Shown here piece after piece: positions 18,122-26,877 of a stretch of 64,000 bases of DNA (within the stretch, counting starts at the first letter, position 1; every line of letters starts with the position of its first letter). The notes beneath the pieces are model-generated. The model did no database searches and was not told where the DNA came from. It saw nothing but the letters and a program-made list of their open reading frames with translations. The stretch covers positions 806,001 through 870,000 of the forward strand of contig NZ_JACIEZ010000001.1 in NCBI RefSeq assembly GCF_014197145.1, written 5' to 3'. The translations under genes and the position numbers were made by a program. Source of the DNA: Gellertiella hungarica (GTDB lineage Bacteria > Pseudomonadota > Alphaproteobacteria > Rhizobiales > Rhizobiaceae).

Positions 18122-20008
18122 ATGGCCAAGTATACCGTTTTCATCGCCACGCCCCCGCTTCCCGACCGGGCAGATTACGTGCCGGCGCTGGCAGAGCTTC
18201 TGGATTTCGCCAGCGCGCAAACCATCGGCACCCCAACCGAAACCTCCTGGTCGCTCCGGGACATCAACAACGTGACCTTGACCGTCAACGGCACGGGCTT
18301 CACGCGCAACAGCACGGACCAGCTGCCCGATGGCGGAACCGTTACGGGCTTCACGCTCTACGCGCCCGACGGGACGACAGTCGTCGCGAAGCTGGAGGAC
18401 ATCTCCCGGAACGCCGCCGACTTCGCATCGGCCTTTCTCGGCTTCGGCAATCCCTGGGACTTCCTGCGCTGGCTGATGGAAGGCAACGACACCATGAATG
18501 GTGGTGACGCCGACGACGACCTGCTGTCCTTTGGCGGCAACGACGTGCTTACGGGCGGTGGCGGCGACGACTATCTGAGCGGCGGTGCCGGGAGGGATGA
18601 ATTCCATGGCGGTGCCGGGAACGACACGATCAGCTACGAGGATGCATCCTGGACGGAAGGAGCGAGGCAGGGAATCGATCTCGATGTGGCCCGCGGAACC
18701 GTCATCGACCCCTGGGGAAACACGGAAAGCTTTGACGGCGTGGAGACCTTCAGGGGGTCCGCCTTTGCCGACAAGATCGTCGGCAGCGATGCGGACGAGT
18801 CGTTCGTCGGCTTCGCCGGCCGGGACCGGTTCGAGGGCGGCAATGGCACCGACACGGTGAACTATCGGCCCGAAACGGATCGGGGTGCCGGCAAGGGAGC
18901 GGTGGTGGACCTTTCGATGGGGCAGGCCATCGACGGATTCGGGTTCCTGGATACGCTGATTTCGATCGAGAATGTCGCCGGCTCCAAGCTCGACGACATC
19001 ATCACCGGCAGCGACGGGGAGAATACCATCCGGGGAAACGAGGGCGCGGATCGGGTCTTCGGTCGGGGCGGCGCGGATATCGTCTATGGCGATTCCGGCA
19101 ATGACGCGCTCAAGGGTGAGGAAGGCGCCGACCGCCTCTATGGCGGCGAAGGAGACGACCGCCTGGAGGGCGGGGCCGACAGCGATACCCTCGGCGGCGA
19201 CGACGGAAATGACACCCTGCTCGGTGGAATGGGCAACGATACCCTGTCCGGCGGCACTGGCAACGATAACCTCGACGGCGGAACCGAGGACGACACGCTC
19301 AACGGCGACGATGGCAATGATATGCTCCAGGGCGGAGGCGGCCTCGATACGCTGAACGGCGGCGGCGGGAATGACCGGATCAGCGGTGGAGCGGGCAACG
19401 ATGTCGCAAATGGCGGCATCGGCAATGACATTCTGCATGGCGATGGCGACAACGATACCCTTCGCGGCAATGAAAACGACGATTCCCTTTTCGGTGATGA
19501 CGGGATGGATTTCCTCTCCGGCGATGCCGGCAACGACATGCTCGACGGGGGAGCGGCGGAGGACGACCTGCAGGGCGGGATCGGCAACGATCGCCTGTTC
19601 GGAGGCGAAGGCGCCGACCGGCTGAATGGCGGCGACGGCAACGACACCCTGTCCGGCGGGCTCGGCCGCGATGCGCTGACGGGCGGCAAGGGGATGGATC
19701 ACTTTCAGTTCTCGGTGGCGCCGACGGGGCTCAACCTCGACCGGATCGCGGATTTCGTCGTGGCGGACGATACCATCGACCTCGGCAGGTCGATCTTCAC
19801 CAAGCTGAAGGGGGCGAAGAGTTTCACCAAGGATTATCTGGCGATCGGCAGCAAGGCCGCCGATGCCAACGACCACATCATCTACAATCCCAAAGACGGG
19901 ACCCTCTGGTACGATGCCGACGGCAACGGGCGAGGGGCCGCGGTGCAGATCGCGGACATCGGCAAGAACCTCAAGCTGACGGCGGCCGACTTCAACCTCA
20001 TTGCGTGA
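18122..20008 (+). CDS. RTX calcium-binding protein (hemolysin-type repeats)
   Basis: A 628-residue secreted protein: a non-repeat N-terminal domain (about 1-115), then about 400 residues of RTX nonapeptides (GGxGxDxLx, e.g. GGGGDDYLSGGAGRDEF), which bind calcium outside the cell, and a C-terminal domain of about 110 residues (MDHFQFSVAP ... IADFVVADDTIDLGRSIF ... YDADGNGRGAAVQ) shared with the next gene. There is no N-terminal signal peptide, consistent with type I secretion by a C-terminal signal. No catalytic domain is recognised. The start at 18122 follows AGAGGCAGAAG. It has the same orientation as the M10 protease gene 50 bases downstream. Confidence 0.9.
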   Translation: MAKYTVFIATPPLPDRADYVPALAELLDFASAQTIGTPTETSWSLRDINNVTLTVNGTGFTRNSTDQLPDGGTVTGFTLYAPDGTTVVAKLEDISRNAADFASAFLGFGNPWDFLRWLMEGNDTMNGGDADDDLLSFGGNDVLTGGGGDDYLSGGAGRDEFHGGAGNDTISYEDASWTEGARQGIDLDVARGTVIDPWGNTESFDGVETFRGSAFADKIVGSDADESFVGFAGRDRFEGGNGTDTVNYRPETDRGAGKGAVVDLSMGQAIDGFGFLDTLISIENVAGSKLDDIITGSDGENTIRGNEGADRVFGRGGADIVYGDSGNDALKGEEGADRLYGGEGDDRLEGGADSDTLGGDDGNDTLLGGMGNDTLSGGTGNDNLDGGTEDDTLNGDDGNDMLQGGGGLDTLNGGGGNDRISGGAGNDVANGGIGNDILHGDGDNDTLRGNENDDSLFGDDGMDFLSGDAGNDMLDGGAAEDDLQGGIGNDRLFGGEGADRLNGGDGNDTLSGGLGRDALTGGKGMDHFQFSVAPTGLNLDRIADFVVADDTIDLGRSIFTKLKGAKSFTKDYLAIGSKAADANDHIIYNPKDGTLWYDADGNGRGAAVQIADIGKNLKLTAADFNLIA

Positions 20009-20058
20009 CCAGTCGGGACATCTGTTTTTATTATTCTTTTTGAAGGACCGTGCTTCCC

Positions 20059-21897
20059 ATGGCGGGATTGAAGACGCCCAGCATCTGGCTCGACCGGACC
20101 GATGACCCCCGGTTGAATGGCCTTCTTTCCGGCGCGAAATGGGATAGCTGGAACATCACCTATTCCTTTCCCGAGAGCACCGACTCCTACCCGGACAGCA
20201 AGGAGGCCGGCTGGAATTTCATTCCCACGACGGAAGAGCAGCGCAAGGTTGCGCTCTTTTCGCTCGAACTCGACAATGACAACACGGCCGACGACGGCTT
20301 CTCGGTCGAAGGATTTACGTCGCTGAACATGTCCCGGGGCGACGAGACCAGCGCAACCGTCCGGATCGCCCAGTCTTCGCTCCCGCGCACAGCCTATGCC
20401 TATCTGCCCGATTCAACGTCCGATGCGGGGGATGTGTGGATGGGCATCAACCACGATTACTCGAGGCCGGTGGCGGGCAATTACGAATGGCATACGGTCA
20501 TGCACGAGATCGGGCACGCGCTCGGCCTCAAGCACGGCCATGAGCAGGACGGAATGTGGGAGCCGCTCCCTCTCGAGTGGGACACGCTCGAATACACCAT
20601 CATGACCTACCGGACCTATGTGGGATCGCCGACCTCGGGAGGATACGCCTACGAGAATTTCGGTGCGCCCCAGACCTTCATGGCACTCGACATTTACGCG
20701 CTCCAGCATCTCTACGGTGCAAACTATACGGTCAACAGCGGAAACACGACCTACCGGTGGAACCCCGTCGACGGCACCACCCTCGTCAATGGAAAGGCAG
20801 CGATCACGCCCGGTGACAACAGGATCTTCGCCACCATCTGGGACGGCGGCGGCATCGACACCTACGATCTCTCGGCCTATTCCACGCCCCTGCAGATCGA
20901 TCTCGCACCGGGCGGGGCATCGAAGTTCAGCGAGGTGCAGACCGTCGATCTCGGACGCCAGAACAAGGCGCGCGGCAATATCTATAATGCCTTCCTTTTC
21001 AAGGATAACCCGGCCTCGCTGATTGAAAATGCGCTCGGCGGCTCGGGAAACGACACGATCAGCGGCAATGTCGCGAACAACCGGCTGGTCGGAAATGGCG
21101 GGGCCGACACGCTCTACGGTCTCGCGGGCAAGGACATCCTCGAGGGCGGTGCCGGTGCCGACCGGCTCGACGGCGGCGTCGGGGCCGATCTCATGAAGGG
21201 CGGCGCGGGCAACGACATCTACTCTGTGGACAACCTTCTCGACACGGTCGACGAAACCGCCGGCGACGGGATGGACGTCGTCTATTCCTCCGTCGCCTGG
21301 AGCCTGACGGCCGGCCGGCAGATGATCGGATCCGTGGAGAACCTCACGCTTCTGGGCACCGCATCCATCAACGGCACCGGCAATGCGCTCGCCAATATCC
21401 TGACCGGCAATGGCGGCAACAACAGCCTGTCCGGTCTCGACGGCGCGGATACGCTGAAAGGTCTGGCGGGAAACGACAGCCTGTTCGGCGGCAACGGCAT
21501 CGATTATCTGTCCGGCGATCAGGGGGACGACCGCCTTTCGGGCGGCTTGGGTGCCGACCGTTTGGCCGGGGGCCTCGGGCGGGATCTCTTCTGCTTCGAC
21601 AGCCTGTTCCGGGCACCGGGCAACATCGATACGATCATGGATTTCAGCGTGCTTGACGATACGCTGGCGCTCAGCCGATCGGTCTTTACCAGTCTCAAGC
21701 CGGCGAAGACCTTTCTCAAGACCTTCCTTTCGGTGACGGGCAGCGCGCTCGATCGGGACGATTACATCGTCTACAACAGCGCGAACGGCAAGCTCTTCTA
21801 CGATGCCGATGGCAACGGGAAGGGAGCGGCCCTCCAGTTCGCGCAGCTGTCTTCCAAGCTGCAGCTTACCTATCTGGATTTCCAGCTGACGGCCTGA
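20059..21897 (+). CDS. serralysin-type M10 metalloprotease with RTX repeats
   Basis: A 612-residue secreted zinc protease. The zinc site HEIGHALGLKH (H149, E150, H153, H159) and the Met-turn (YTIMTY, M182) identify the M10B/serralysin family. Peptidase_M10_C and RTX repeats follow (GGSGNDTISG, LEGGAGADRLDGGVGADLMKGG), then one long module DIYSVDNLLDTVDE ... VENLTLLGTASINGTGNALAN of the kind repeated six times in the protein at 23791. The C-terminal secretion domain ends YDADGNGKGAALQ. Secretion would need a type I system elsewhere. The start is ATG 20059 with AAGGA eleven bases upstream; GTG 20050 is an alternative. Confidence 0.92.
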   Translation: MAGLKTPSIWLDRTDDPRLNGLLSGAKWDSWNITYSFPESTDSYPDSKEAGWNFIPTTEEQRKVALFSLELDNDNTADDGFSVEGFTSLNMSRGDETSATVRIAQSSLPRTAYAYLPDSTSDAGDVWMGINHDYSRPVAGNYEWHTVMHEIGHALGLKHGHEQDGMWEPLPLEWDTLEYTIMTYRTYVGSPTSGGYAYENFGAPQTFMALDIYALQHLYGANYTVNSGNTTYRWNPVDGTTLVNGKAAITPGDNRIFATIWDGGGIDTYDLSAYSTPLQIDLAPGGASKFSEVQTVDLGRQNKARGNIYNAFLFKDNPASLIENALGGSGNDTISGNVANNRLVGNGGADTLYGLAGKDILEGGAGADRLDGGVGADLMKGGAGNDIYSVDNLLDTVDETAGDGMDVVYSSVAWSLTAGRQMIGSVENLTLLGTASINGTGNALANILTGNGGNNSLSGLDGADTLKGLAGNDSLFGGNGIDYLSGDQGDDRLSGGLGADRLAGGLGRDLFCFDSLFRAPGNIDTIMDFSVLDDTLALSRSVFTSLKPAKTFLKTFLSVTGSALDRDDYIVYNSANGKLFYDADGNGKGAALQFAQLSSKLQLTYLDFQLTA

Positions 21898-21904
21898 GGA
21901 GCGC

Positions 21905-22792
21905 TTACGCCACGAATTCGTGCCGCCGATAGCCCTGGATGTAGAGGAGCGCCGTGAGGTCGCCGTGATCGATGCGGATGCGGGCCTGCGCCGCAACGGC
22001 GGGCTTTGCATGAAGCGCAACGCCGCTGCCGGCAAGCTGGAGCATGGCGAGGTCGTTTGCGCCATCCCCGACCGCGAGCACGTCGGCAGAGGTGATGCCG
22101 CGGCGCCCCGTGAGGCGCAGCAGCGCCTGCGCCTTCGCTTCCTTGCCGAGAATGGGTTCGGCGACCACGCCGGTCAGCACGCCGCCCTCATGCAGCAGTT
22201 CGTTGGCCTGGTTCTCGTCGAAGCCGAGCATGGCCGCGACGGGGCCGGTGAACAGGGTGAAGCCGCCCGAGACCAGGGCGGTATAGGCGCCGCGCGCCCG
22301 CATGGTGGCCACCAGCTCCCGCCCGCCCGGCGTCAGCGTGATGCGGCTGCGGATGACATCGTCGATGACCGAAAGCGGCAAGCCCTTGAGCAGCGCCACG
22401 CGCTCGCGAAGCGCCGGCTCGAAGGCAATCTCGCCATTCATGGCGCGGGCTGTGATCAGCGAAACCTCTTCCTTCAGCCCCACTTCCGCGGCCAGTTCAT
22501 CGATGCATTCCTGGCCGATCATGGTGGAATCCATGTCGGCGATCAGCATCTGCTTGCGCCGCGCATCGGCATCCTGCACCACCACATCCACGGGCGCGCC
22601 GTCCACAAGGGCCGCGAGCGCCGCGCGGGCTTCGCTCGCATCCGCACCATCCCGCAGCACCAGATCGCAGGCCACGCCATCCGCCAGCCAGTAAAGTCCG
22701 GATGCCTTCAAGGCATCTGCGGCCTTTTCGCCGAGGGCGGGAGAGAGTACAGGGTTGAGCGGATTGGCAATCAACGTGGCGACCAAGGCCAT
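21905..22792 (-). CDS. serB: phosphoserine phosphatase
   Basis: A 295-residue HAD-superfamily enzyme, last step of serine synthesis. The nucleophile and acid are D86 and D88 in IADMDSTMIGQECIDELA; motif II is ALVSGGFTLFTGPVA and motif III AVGDGANDLAMLQLAG. The N-terminal 80 residues form the usual regulatory extension. The start has no clear Shine-Dalgarno and lies only 17 bases from the divergent miaA start. Confidence 0.96.
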   Translation of the reverse strand: MALVATLIANPLNPVLSPALGEKAADALKASGLYWLADGVACDLVLRDGADASEARAALAALVDGAPVDVVVQDADARRKQMLIADMDSTMIGQECIDELAAEVGLKEEVSLITARAMNGEIAFEPALRERVALLKGLPLSVIDDVIRSRITLTPGGRELVATMRARGAYTALVSGGFTLFTGPVAAMLGFDENQANELLHEGGVLTGVVAEPILGKEAKAQALLRLTGRRGITSADVLAVGDGANDLAMLQLAGSGVALHAKPAVAAQARIRIDHGDLTALLYIQGYRRHEFVA

Positions 22793-22809
22793 GGGGGAGA
22801 ACCCTTTAC

Positions 22810-23697
22810 GTGAGCGATATCGATGCGATCCTGATAACCGGGCCGACCGCCAGCGGCAAGTCTCAGCATGCGCTGGAATGGGCGCGCAAGACCGGCGGCG
22901 CGGTGGTGAATGCCGACAGCATGCAGGTCTACGATACGCTCCGCGTTCTCACGGCCCGGCCATCTGAAGAGGAAATGGAAGGCATCGACCACCTGCTCTA
23001 TGGCCATGTTCCCGCTTCCCGTGCCTATTCGACCGGCGCCTGGCTTCGCGACATGGAAGCCGTTCTCGCGCGGCTGCGAAGCGAGGGGCGCATGCCCGTC
23101 ATCGTCGGCGGAACCGGGCTTTACTTCAAGGCGCTGACGGAAGGGCTTTCCGAGATGCCCGCCATTCCGCCCGCCGTCAGGGAGAGGGTGAGGGCGCGCC
23201 TGGAAGCGCTCGGGCCGGAAGCCCTGCACGCAGAACTTGCAGATATCGATTCGCCCGCGGCGGAAAGGATCGGCCGGCAGGACGGGCAGAGGATCGCCCG
23301 GGCGATCGAGGTGTTCGAAGCCTCGGGACAGACCCTCACCGGTCTGCAGCGCGCCAGCGCGCCGCCGCTGGTCGATCCCGCCCGAGCCCTCAAGATGGTC
23401 ATCCTGCCGGACAGGGCCATTCTGGCAGACCGCATCAATCGCCGCTTCGAGCGCATGCTTGCAGGAGAGGCCATTGCCGAAGTGGAGGCGCTGCTTCGGC
23501 TTTCTCTGCCGGACACGCTCCCGGTGATGCGCGCCATCGGCGTCCCCGAAATCCGCGAGCACCTTGCCGGCCGGCTGGGTTTCGACGCGGTGCGCGAAAG
23601 GGGCGCCGCCGCCACCCGGCAATATGCCAAGCGCCAGATGACCTGGTTCCGGAACCAGATGGATGATGGGTGGGAGCGAATTTCGGCAGCCCAATGA
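22810..23697 (+). CDS. miaA: tRNA dimethylallyltransferase
   Basis: A 295-residue enzyme that adds a dimethylallyl group to A37 of tRNAs reading UNN codons. The P-loop is ITGPTASGKSQHALEWA (near residue 10), followed by NADSMQVYDTLRVLTARP and IVGGTGLYFKAL, and RQYAKRQMTWFRNQ near the C-terminus. The start is GTG 22810, preceded by GGGGAGA with nine bases between. It is divergent from serB, with its promoter presumably inside or overlapping the serB 5' region. Confidence 0.96.
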   Translation: MSDIDAILITGPTASGKSQHALEWARKTGGAVVNADSMQVYDTLRVLTARPSEEEMEGIDHLLYGHVPASRAYSTGAWLRDMEAVLARLRSEGRMPVIVGGTGLYFKALTEGLSEMPAIPPAVRERVRARLEALGPEALHAELADIDSPAAERIGRQDGQRIARAIEVFEASGQTLTGLQRASAPPLVDPARALKMVILPDRAILADRINRRFERMLAGEAIAEVEALLRLSLPDTLPVMRAIGVPEIREHLAGRLGFDAVRERGAAATRQYAKRQMTWFRNQMDDGWERISAAQ

Positions 23698-23790
23698 CGA
23701 AAAACAGCGTGCAATAAATTAGATTGTATTTATCTTCTAATGCTCTATCATAAATCCACGGATGCTAATTTGTGATCCAAGGAGGCTGTT

Positions 23791-26700
23791 ATGGGTGTTA
23801 ACGGTTCATCTGATCTTGTAGGCCATACGAATGCTCCCCGATTTCGCGCGATAGGCGACGAGCGGCTGATCTCCGCAACCGAGTTCGAAAGTCTCAAGGC
23901 ATCTTTGCTAAACCAGAGAAATCACGATGCGGTCTGGTATCCAGATGGCAGTTCCATTCAAATTACAAAGGCTTTTGACGAAGACGCGCGTTTTTGGGTT
24001 GGATTTATTTATCTGTCGGAATCCGCGAGCGAAGTTGTTAAATGGCTTAAACTGGCACCCATGAACAAAAATTTTGTTCCTGATAAGTACTTGCTGGTCG
24101 GCGCTGATGGCAGCCTCACGGCAATCTGGTCGGATTTGGACGAAAAAGGAGCGCGCCTATACAAGACAATGACCCTCTCGGCAGAGAGCGATCTTGTGGC
24201 GATGGGAGCGGGGCGCGACTATGTTTTGGGCACGGTAGGCGCCGATGATATCCACGTTTCTCCCGGCGGCCTCAATGCGGGGGATTACATCGATGGCCGC
24301 GGTGGCGACAACACGCTCGTTCTGGATGGGCCGGCTACGCTCGATATCACCCTTCCCCAGGTATTCGAGAAAATCGACCATATCCGTCTGTCGGATGGGG
24401 ATGACACGCTTGTCGTCACGCAGGAGCGCCTAAACGGTGTGGAAACCATAGATGGTGGCGGCGGCTTCGATACGCTCCGTCTCAAGGAGCCGGGCATAGT
24501 GGAATTCATTTCCCACAGGCTCTCCGGTATCGAGCGTGTGCTTGGAACCGACGGCGACGACAAAATCTATGCCGCCGACGAAAATGACACCATAGACGGC
24601 GGCGGCGGGAACGATGTGCTTGACGGCGGAAGCGGGGACGACGTCCTCTCGGGCGGCAGCGGCAACGATCGCCTCGAGGGCGGAGCCGGTGCCGACAGGA
24701 TGGCCGGAGGCATGGGGAACGATACCTACGTCGTGGACAATCCTGCCGATACGGTGACCGAGGCCGCAGGCGAAGGCGACGATACCGTACGCACTGCGAT
24801 CAGCTATACGCTCTCTGCCAATGTCGAGAACCTGGTCCTCGAAGGAGACCGGAAACTCACCGGCGCCGGCAACGATCTCGATAACATGATCTTTGCCAAC
24901 AATGCCGGAAACACGCTGTACGGATATGCCGGTCGCGACCAGCTCGTGGGCGGGAAGGGGCAGGATCTGCTCGATGGGGGCGCCGGCGCCGATATCATGC
25001 AGGGTGGCGATGGTGCCGATACCTATATCGTGGACGACGCTCGAGACATGGTCGACGAGACAGGCGGGCAGAACTGGATCGATACGATCCGCGCCCGGAT
25101 CGACATAGATCTCAATGCACGCACCATTATCGGCGATGTGGAAAACGTTATCCTCGAAGGTGCGGGAAACCTCAGCGCGACCGGTAACTCCCTTGCAAAC
25201 AGGCTGACCGGCAATGAGTTTGCGAACCGGCTCGACGGAGGGGCGGGTGCCGATTATCTCGCCGGGGGAGGAGGGAACGACACTTACGTGCTGGATAATG
25301 TCGGCGACATTGTCGATGAGGAGGGGGCGGGCGGCCTCGACAGCATCGAAAGCTCCGTCAACGTCGATCTGAATGGAAGCAATATCAAGGGTTCTATCGA
25401 AAACGTAACCTTGCTCGGGGCGCTGCATCTCACCGCTTTCGGCAATCAGTTAGACAATGTTCTCATCGGTAACGAGGGCGACAACATTCTCGACGGGCGC
25501 GAAGGAGCCGACCTGATGCGCGGCGGTGCCGGCAATGATATCTATTATGTAGACGATGCTCGGGACCGTGTCGATGAAACCGGAGGGGCAGGCAATGACC
25601 GAGTTATATCTCGAGTAAGCCTTGACCTTTCGGCCGATTTTGGATTGTCGCAAGTTGAGAACTTGCTCCTTACCGCTTTAAGCGAAATCAACGGTAGGGG
25701 TAATGCGTTGAATAACGCGATCGCTGGAAACGATGCAGCCAACTCGATCTATGGCGCCGCCGGGAATGACGAGCTCGTTGGCAACGGTGGTAATGACAGG
25801 CTGTACGGGGAAGACGGCGATGATGGCGTGTCCGGCGGCGATGGCGACGACGTGGTTGATGGGGGAAGCGGTAATGACCGTCTCTATGGAGGCAGTGGAA
25901 GCGACTCTCTCAATGGCGGTTCAGGTGGCGATAGCATGTCCGGGGATGGTGGCTCCGACACCTATTACGTAGACTCCGCCCTGGATCGCGTCATCGAGAA
26001 CGACTTCAGTGCGGCCGGGGGAACCGATACGGTCTACAGCGCCGTGAGCTACATTCTCAACAATGTGGATGCCGGCGCGGTCGAGAACCTGGTCCTGACC
26101 GGGACGGCGCTGAACGGAACCGGCAACGGCATAGACAATACCATCACGGGAAATGCCTATGGCAATACGCTCGATGGCGGCGCGGGCGCCGATGTGATGA
26201 TCGGTGGTGCCGGAAATGATGTCTACGTCGTCGACAACCTGCGCGATCTCGTCAACGAACAGGCCAATGCCGGTGCGGGGACCGATACGGTCTACGCCTC
26301 CGTCAATTTCAACATGAACGCCACCTCGCAGGTGCTCGGCCTTGTGGAGAACCTTGTTCTCACGGGCAGTGCCGTGCGCGGCGACGGCAATGCCTCCGGC
26401 AATGTCATGACCGGTAACAGCATGGCGAACCAGCTCTTCGGCTGGGCCGGCGACGATGTCATCAATGGCGGGGCGGGCTACGACACGCTGACGGGCGGTG
26501 CGGGACGCGACAGCTTCCTGTTTTCCGCCGATGTCGGGCGCTATGACGTGATCACGGATTTCTCGGTGGCCGACGACACGATACGCCTCGACCACAACGT
26601 GTTCAGCGCGCTCGGCCAGAGTTCCGGCTGGCTCAGGAGCGACGCCTTCACCATCTCCACGGTAAGCGCCGCTGCCGACGCGGGCGACCGCATCATCTAC

Positions 26701-26820
26701 GATCGTGACAGCGGCTATCTCTATTATGACGTCAACGGAACCGGGGGCGGGGGGCTGAACTGCTTCGCCAAGATAGCCCCCTATCTTGCACTCACCGCCG
26801 CCGATTTCCTGATCGTGTAA
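23791..26820 (+). CDS. large RTX calcium-binding protein with repeated modules
   Basis: A 1,009-residue protein, ATG with GGAGG five bases upstream. Residues 1-150 are a unique domain with visibly lower GC than the rest (FWVGFIYLSESASEVVKWLKLAPMN). From about residue 250 to 925 come RTX nonapeptides combined with six copies of a long module: Y-x-V-D-N/D-x-x-D-x-V-x-E ... VENL-x-L-x-G ... GxGN-x-L-x-N (near residues 308, 410, 497, 584, 723, 810). The C-terminal domain (FLFSADVGRYDVITDFSVADDTIRL ... LYYDVNGTGGGG) is of the same type as in the two other RTX proteins, so type I secretion is likely. No enzyme domain is recognised; surface or biofilm matrix roles are known for this class. Confidence 0.9.
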   Translation: MGVNGSSDLVGHTNAPRFRAIGDERLISATEFESLKASLLNQRNHDAVWYPDGSSIQITKAFDEDARFWVGFIYLSESASEVVKWLKLAPMNKNFVPDKYLLVGADGSLTAIWSDLDEKGARLYKTMTLSAESDLVAMGAGRDYVLGTVGADDIHVSPGGLNAGDYIDGRGGDNTLVLDGPATLDITLPQVFEKIDHIRLSDGDDTLVVTQERLNGVETIDGGGGFDTLRLKEPGIVEFISHRLSGIERVLGTDGDDKIYAADENDTIDGGGGNDVLDGGSGDDVLSGGSGNDRLEGGAGADRMAGGMGNDTYVVDNPADTVTEAAGEGDDTVRTAISYTLSANVENLVLEGDRKLTGAGNDLDNMIFANNAGNTLYGYAGRDQLVGGKGQDLLDGGAGADIMQGGDGADTYIVDDARDMVDETGGQNWIDTIRARIDIDLNARTIIGDVENVILEGAGNLSATGNSLANRLTGNEFANRLDGGAGADYLAGGGGNDTYVLDNVGDIVDEEGAGGLDSIESSVNVDLNGSNIKGSIENVTLLGALHLTAFGNQLDNVLIGNEGDNILDGREGADLMRGGAGNDIYYVDDARDRVDETGGAGNDRVISRVSLDLSADFGLSQVENLLLTALSEINGRGNALNNAIAGNDAANSIYGAAGNDELVGNGGNDRLYGEDGDDGVSGGDGDDVVDGGSGNDRLYGGSGSDSLNGGSGGDSMSGDGGSDTYYVDSALDRVIENDFSAAGGTDTVYSAVSYILNNVDAGAVENLVLTGTALNGTGNGIDNTITGNAYGNTLDGGAGADVMIGGAGNDVYVVDNLRDLVNEQANAGAGTDTVYASVNFNMNATSQVLGLVENLVLTGSAVRGDGNASGNVMTGNSMANQLFGWAGDDVINGGAGYDTLTGGAGRDSFLFSADVGRYDVITDFSVADDTIRLDHNVFSALGQSSGWLRSDAFTISTVSAAADAGDRIIYDRDSGYLYYDVNGTGGGGLNCFAKIAPYLALTAADFLIV

Positions 26821-26877
26821 GGGCTTTGCCGGAGGAGGGGGCCGCGGCAGGGCCCTCTCTTTCTGGCCATTTCTCGA

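Noticed and set aside
18029-19876. 600-codon antisense frame across the first RTX gene (and similar ones across the other RTX genes)
   Set aside because: RTX repeats in GC-rich DNA give long open antisense frames; composition is repetitive and there is no start signal.
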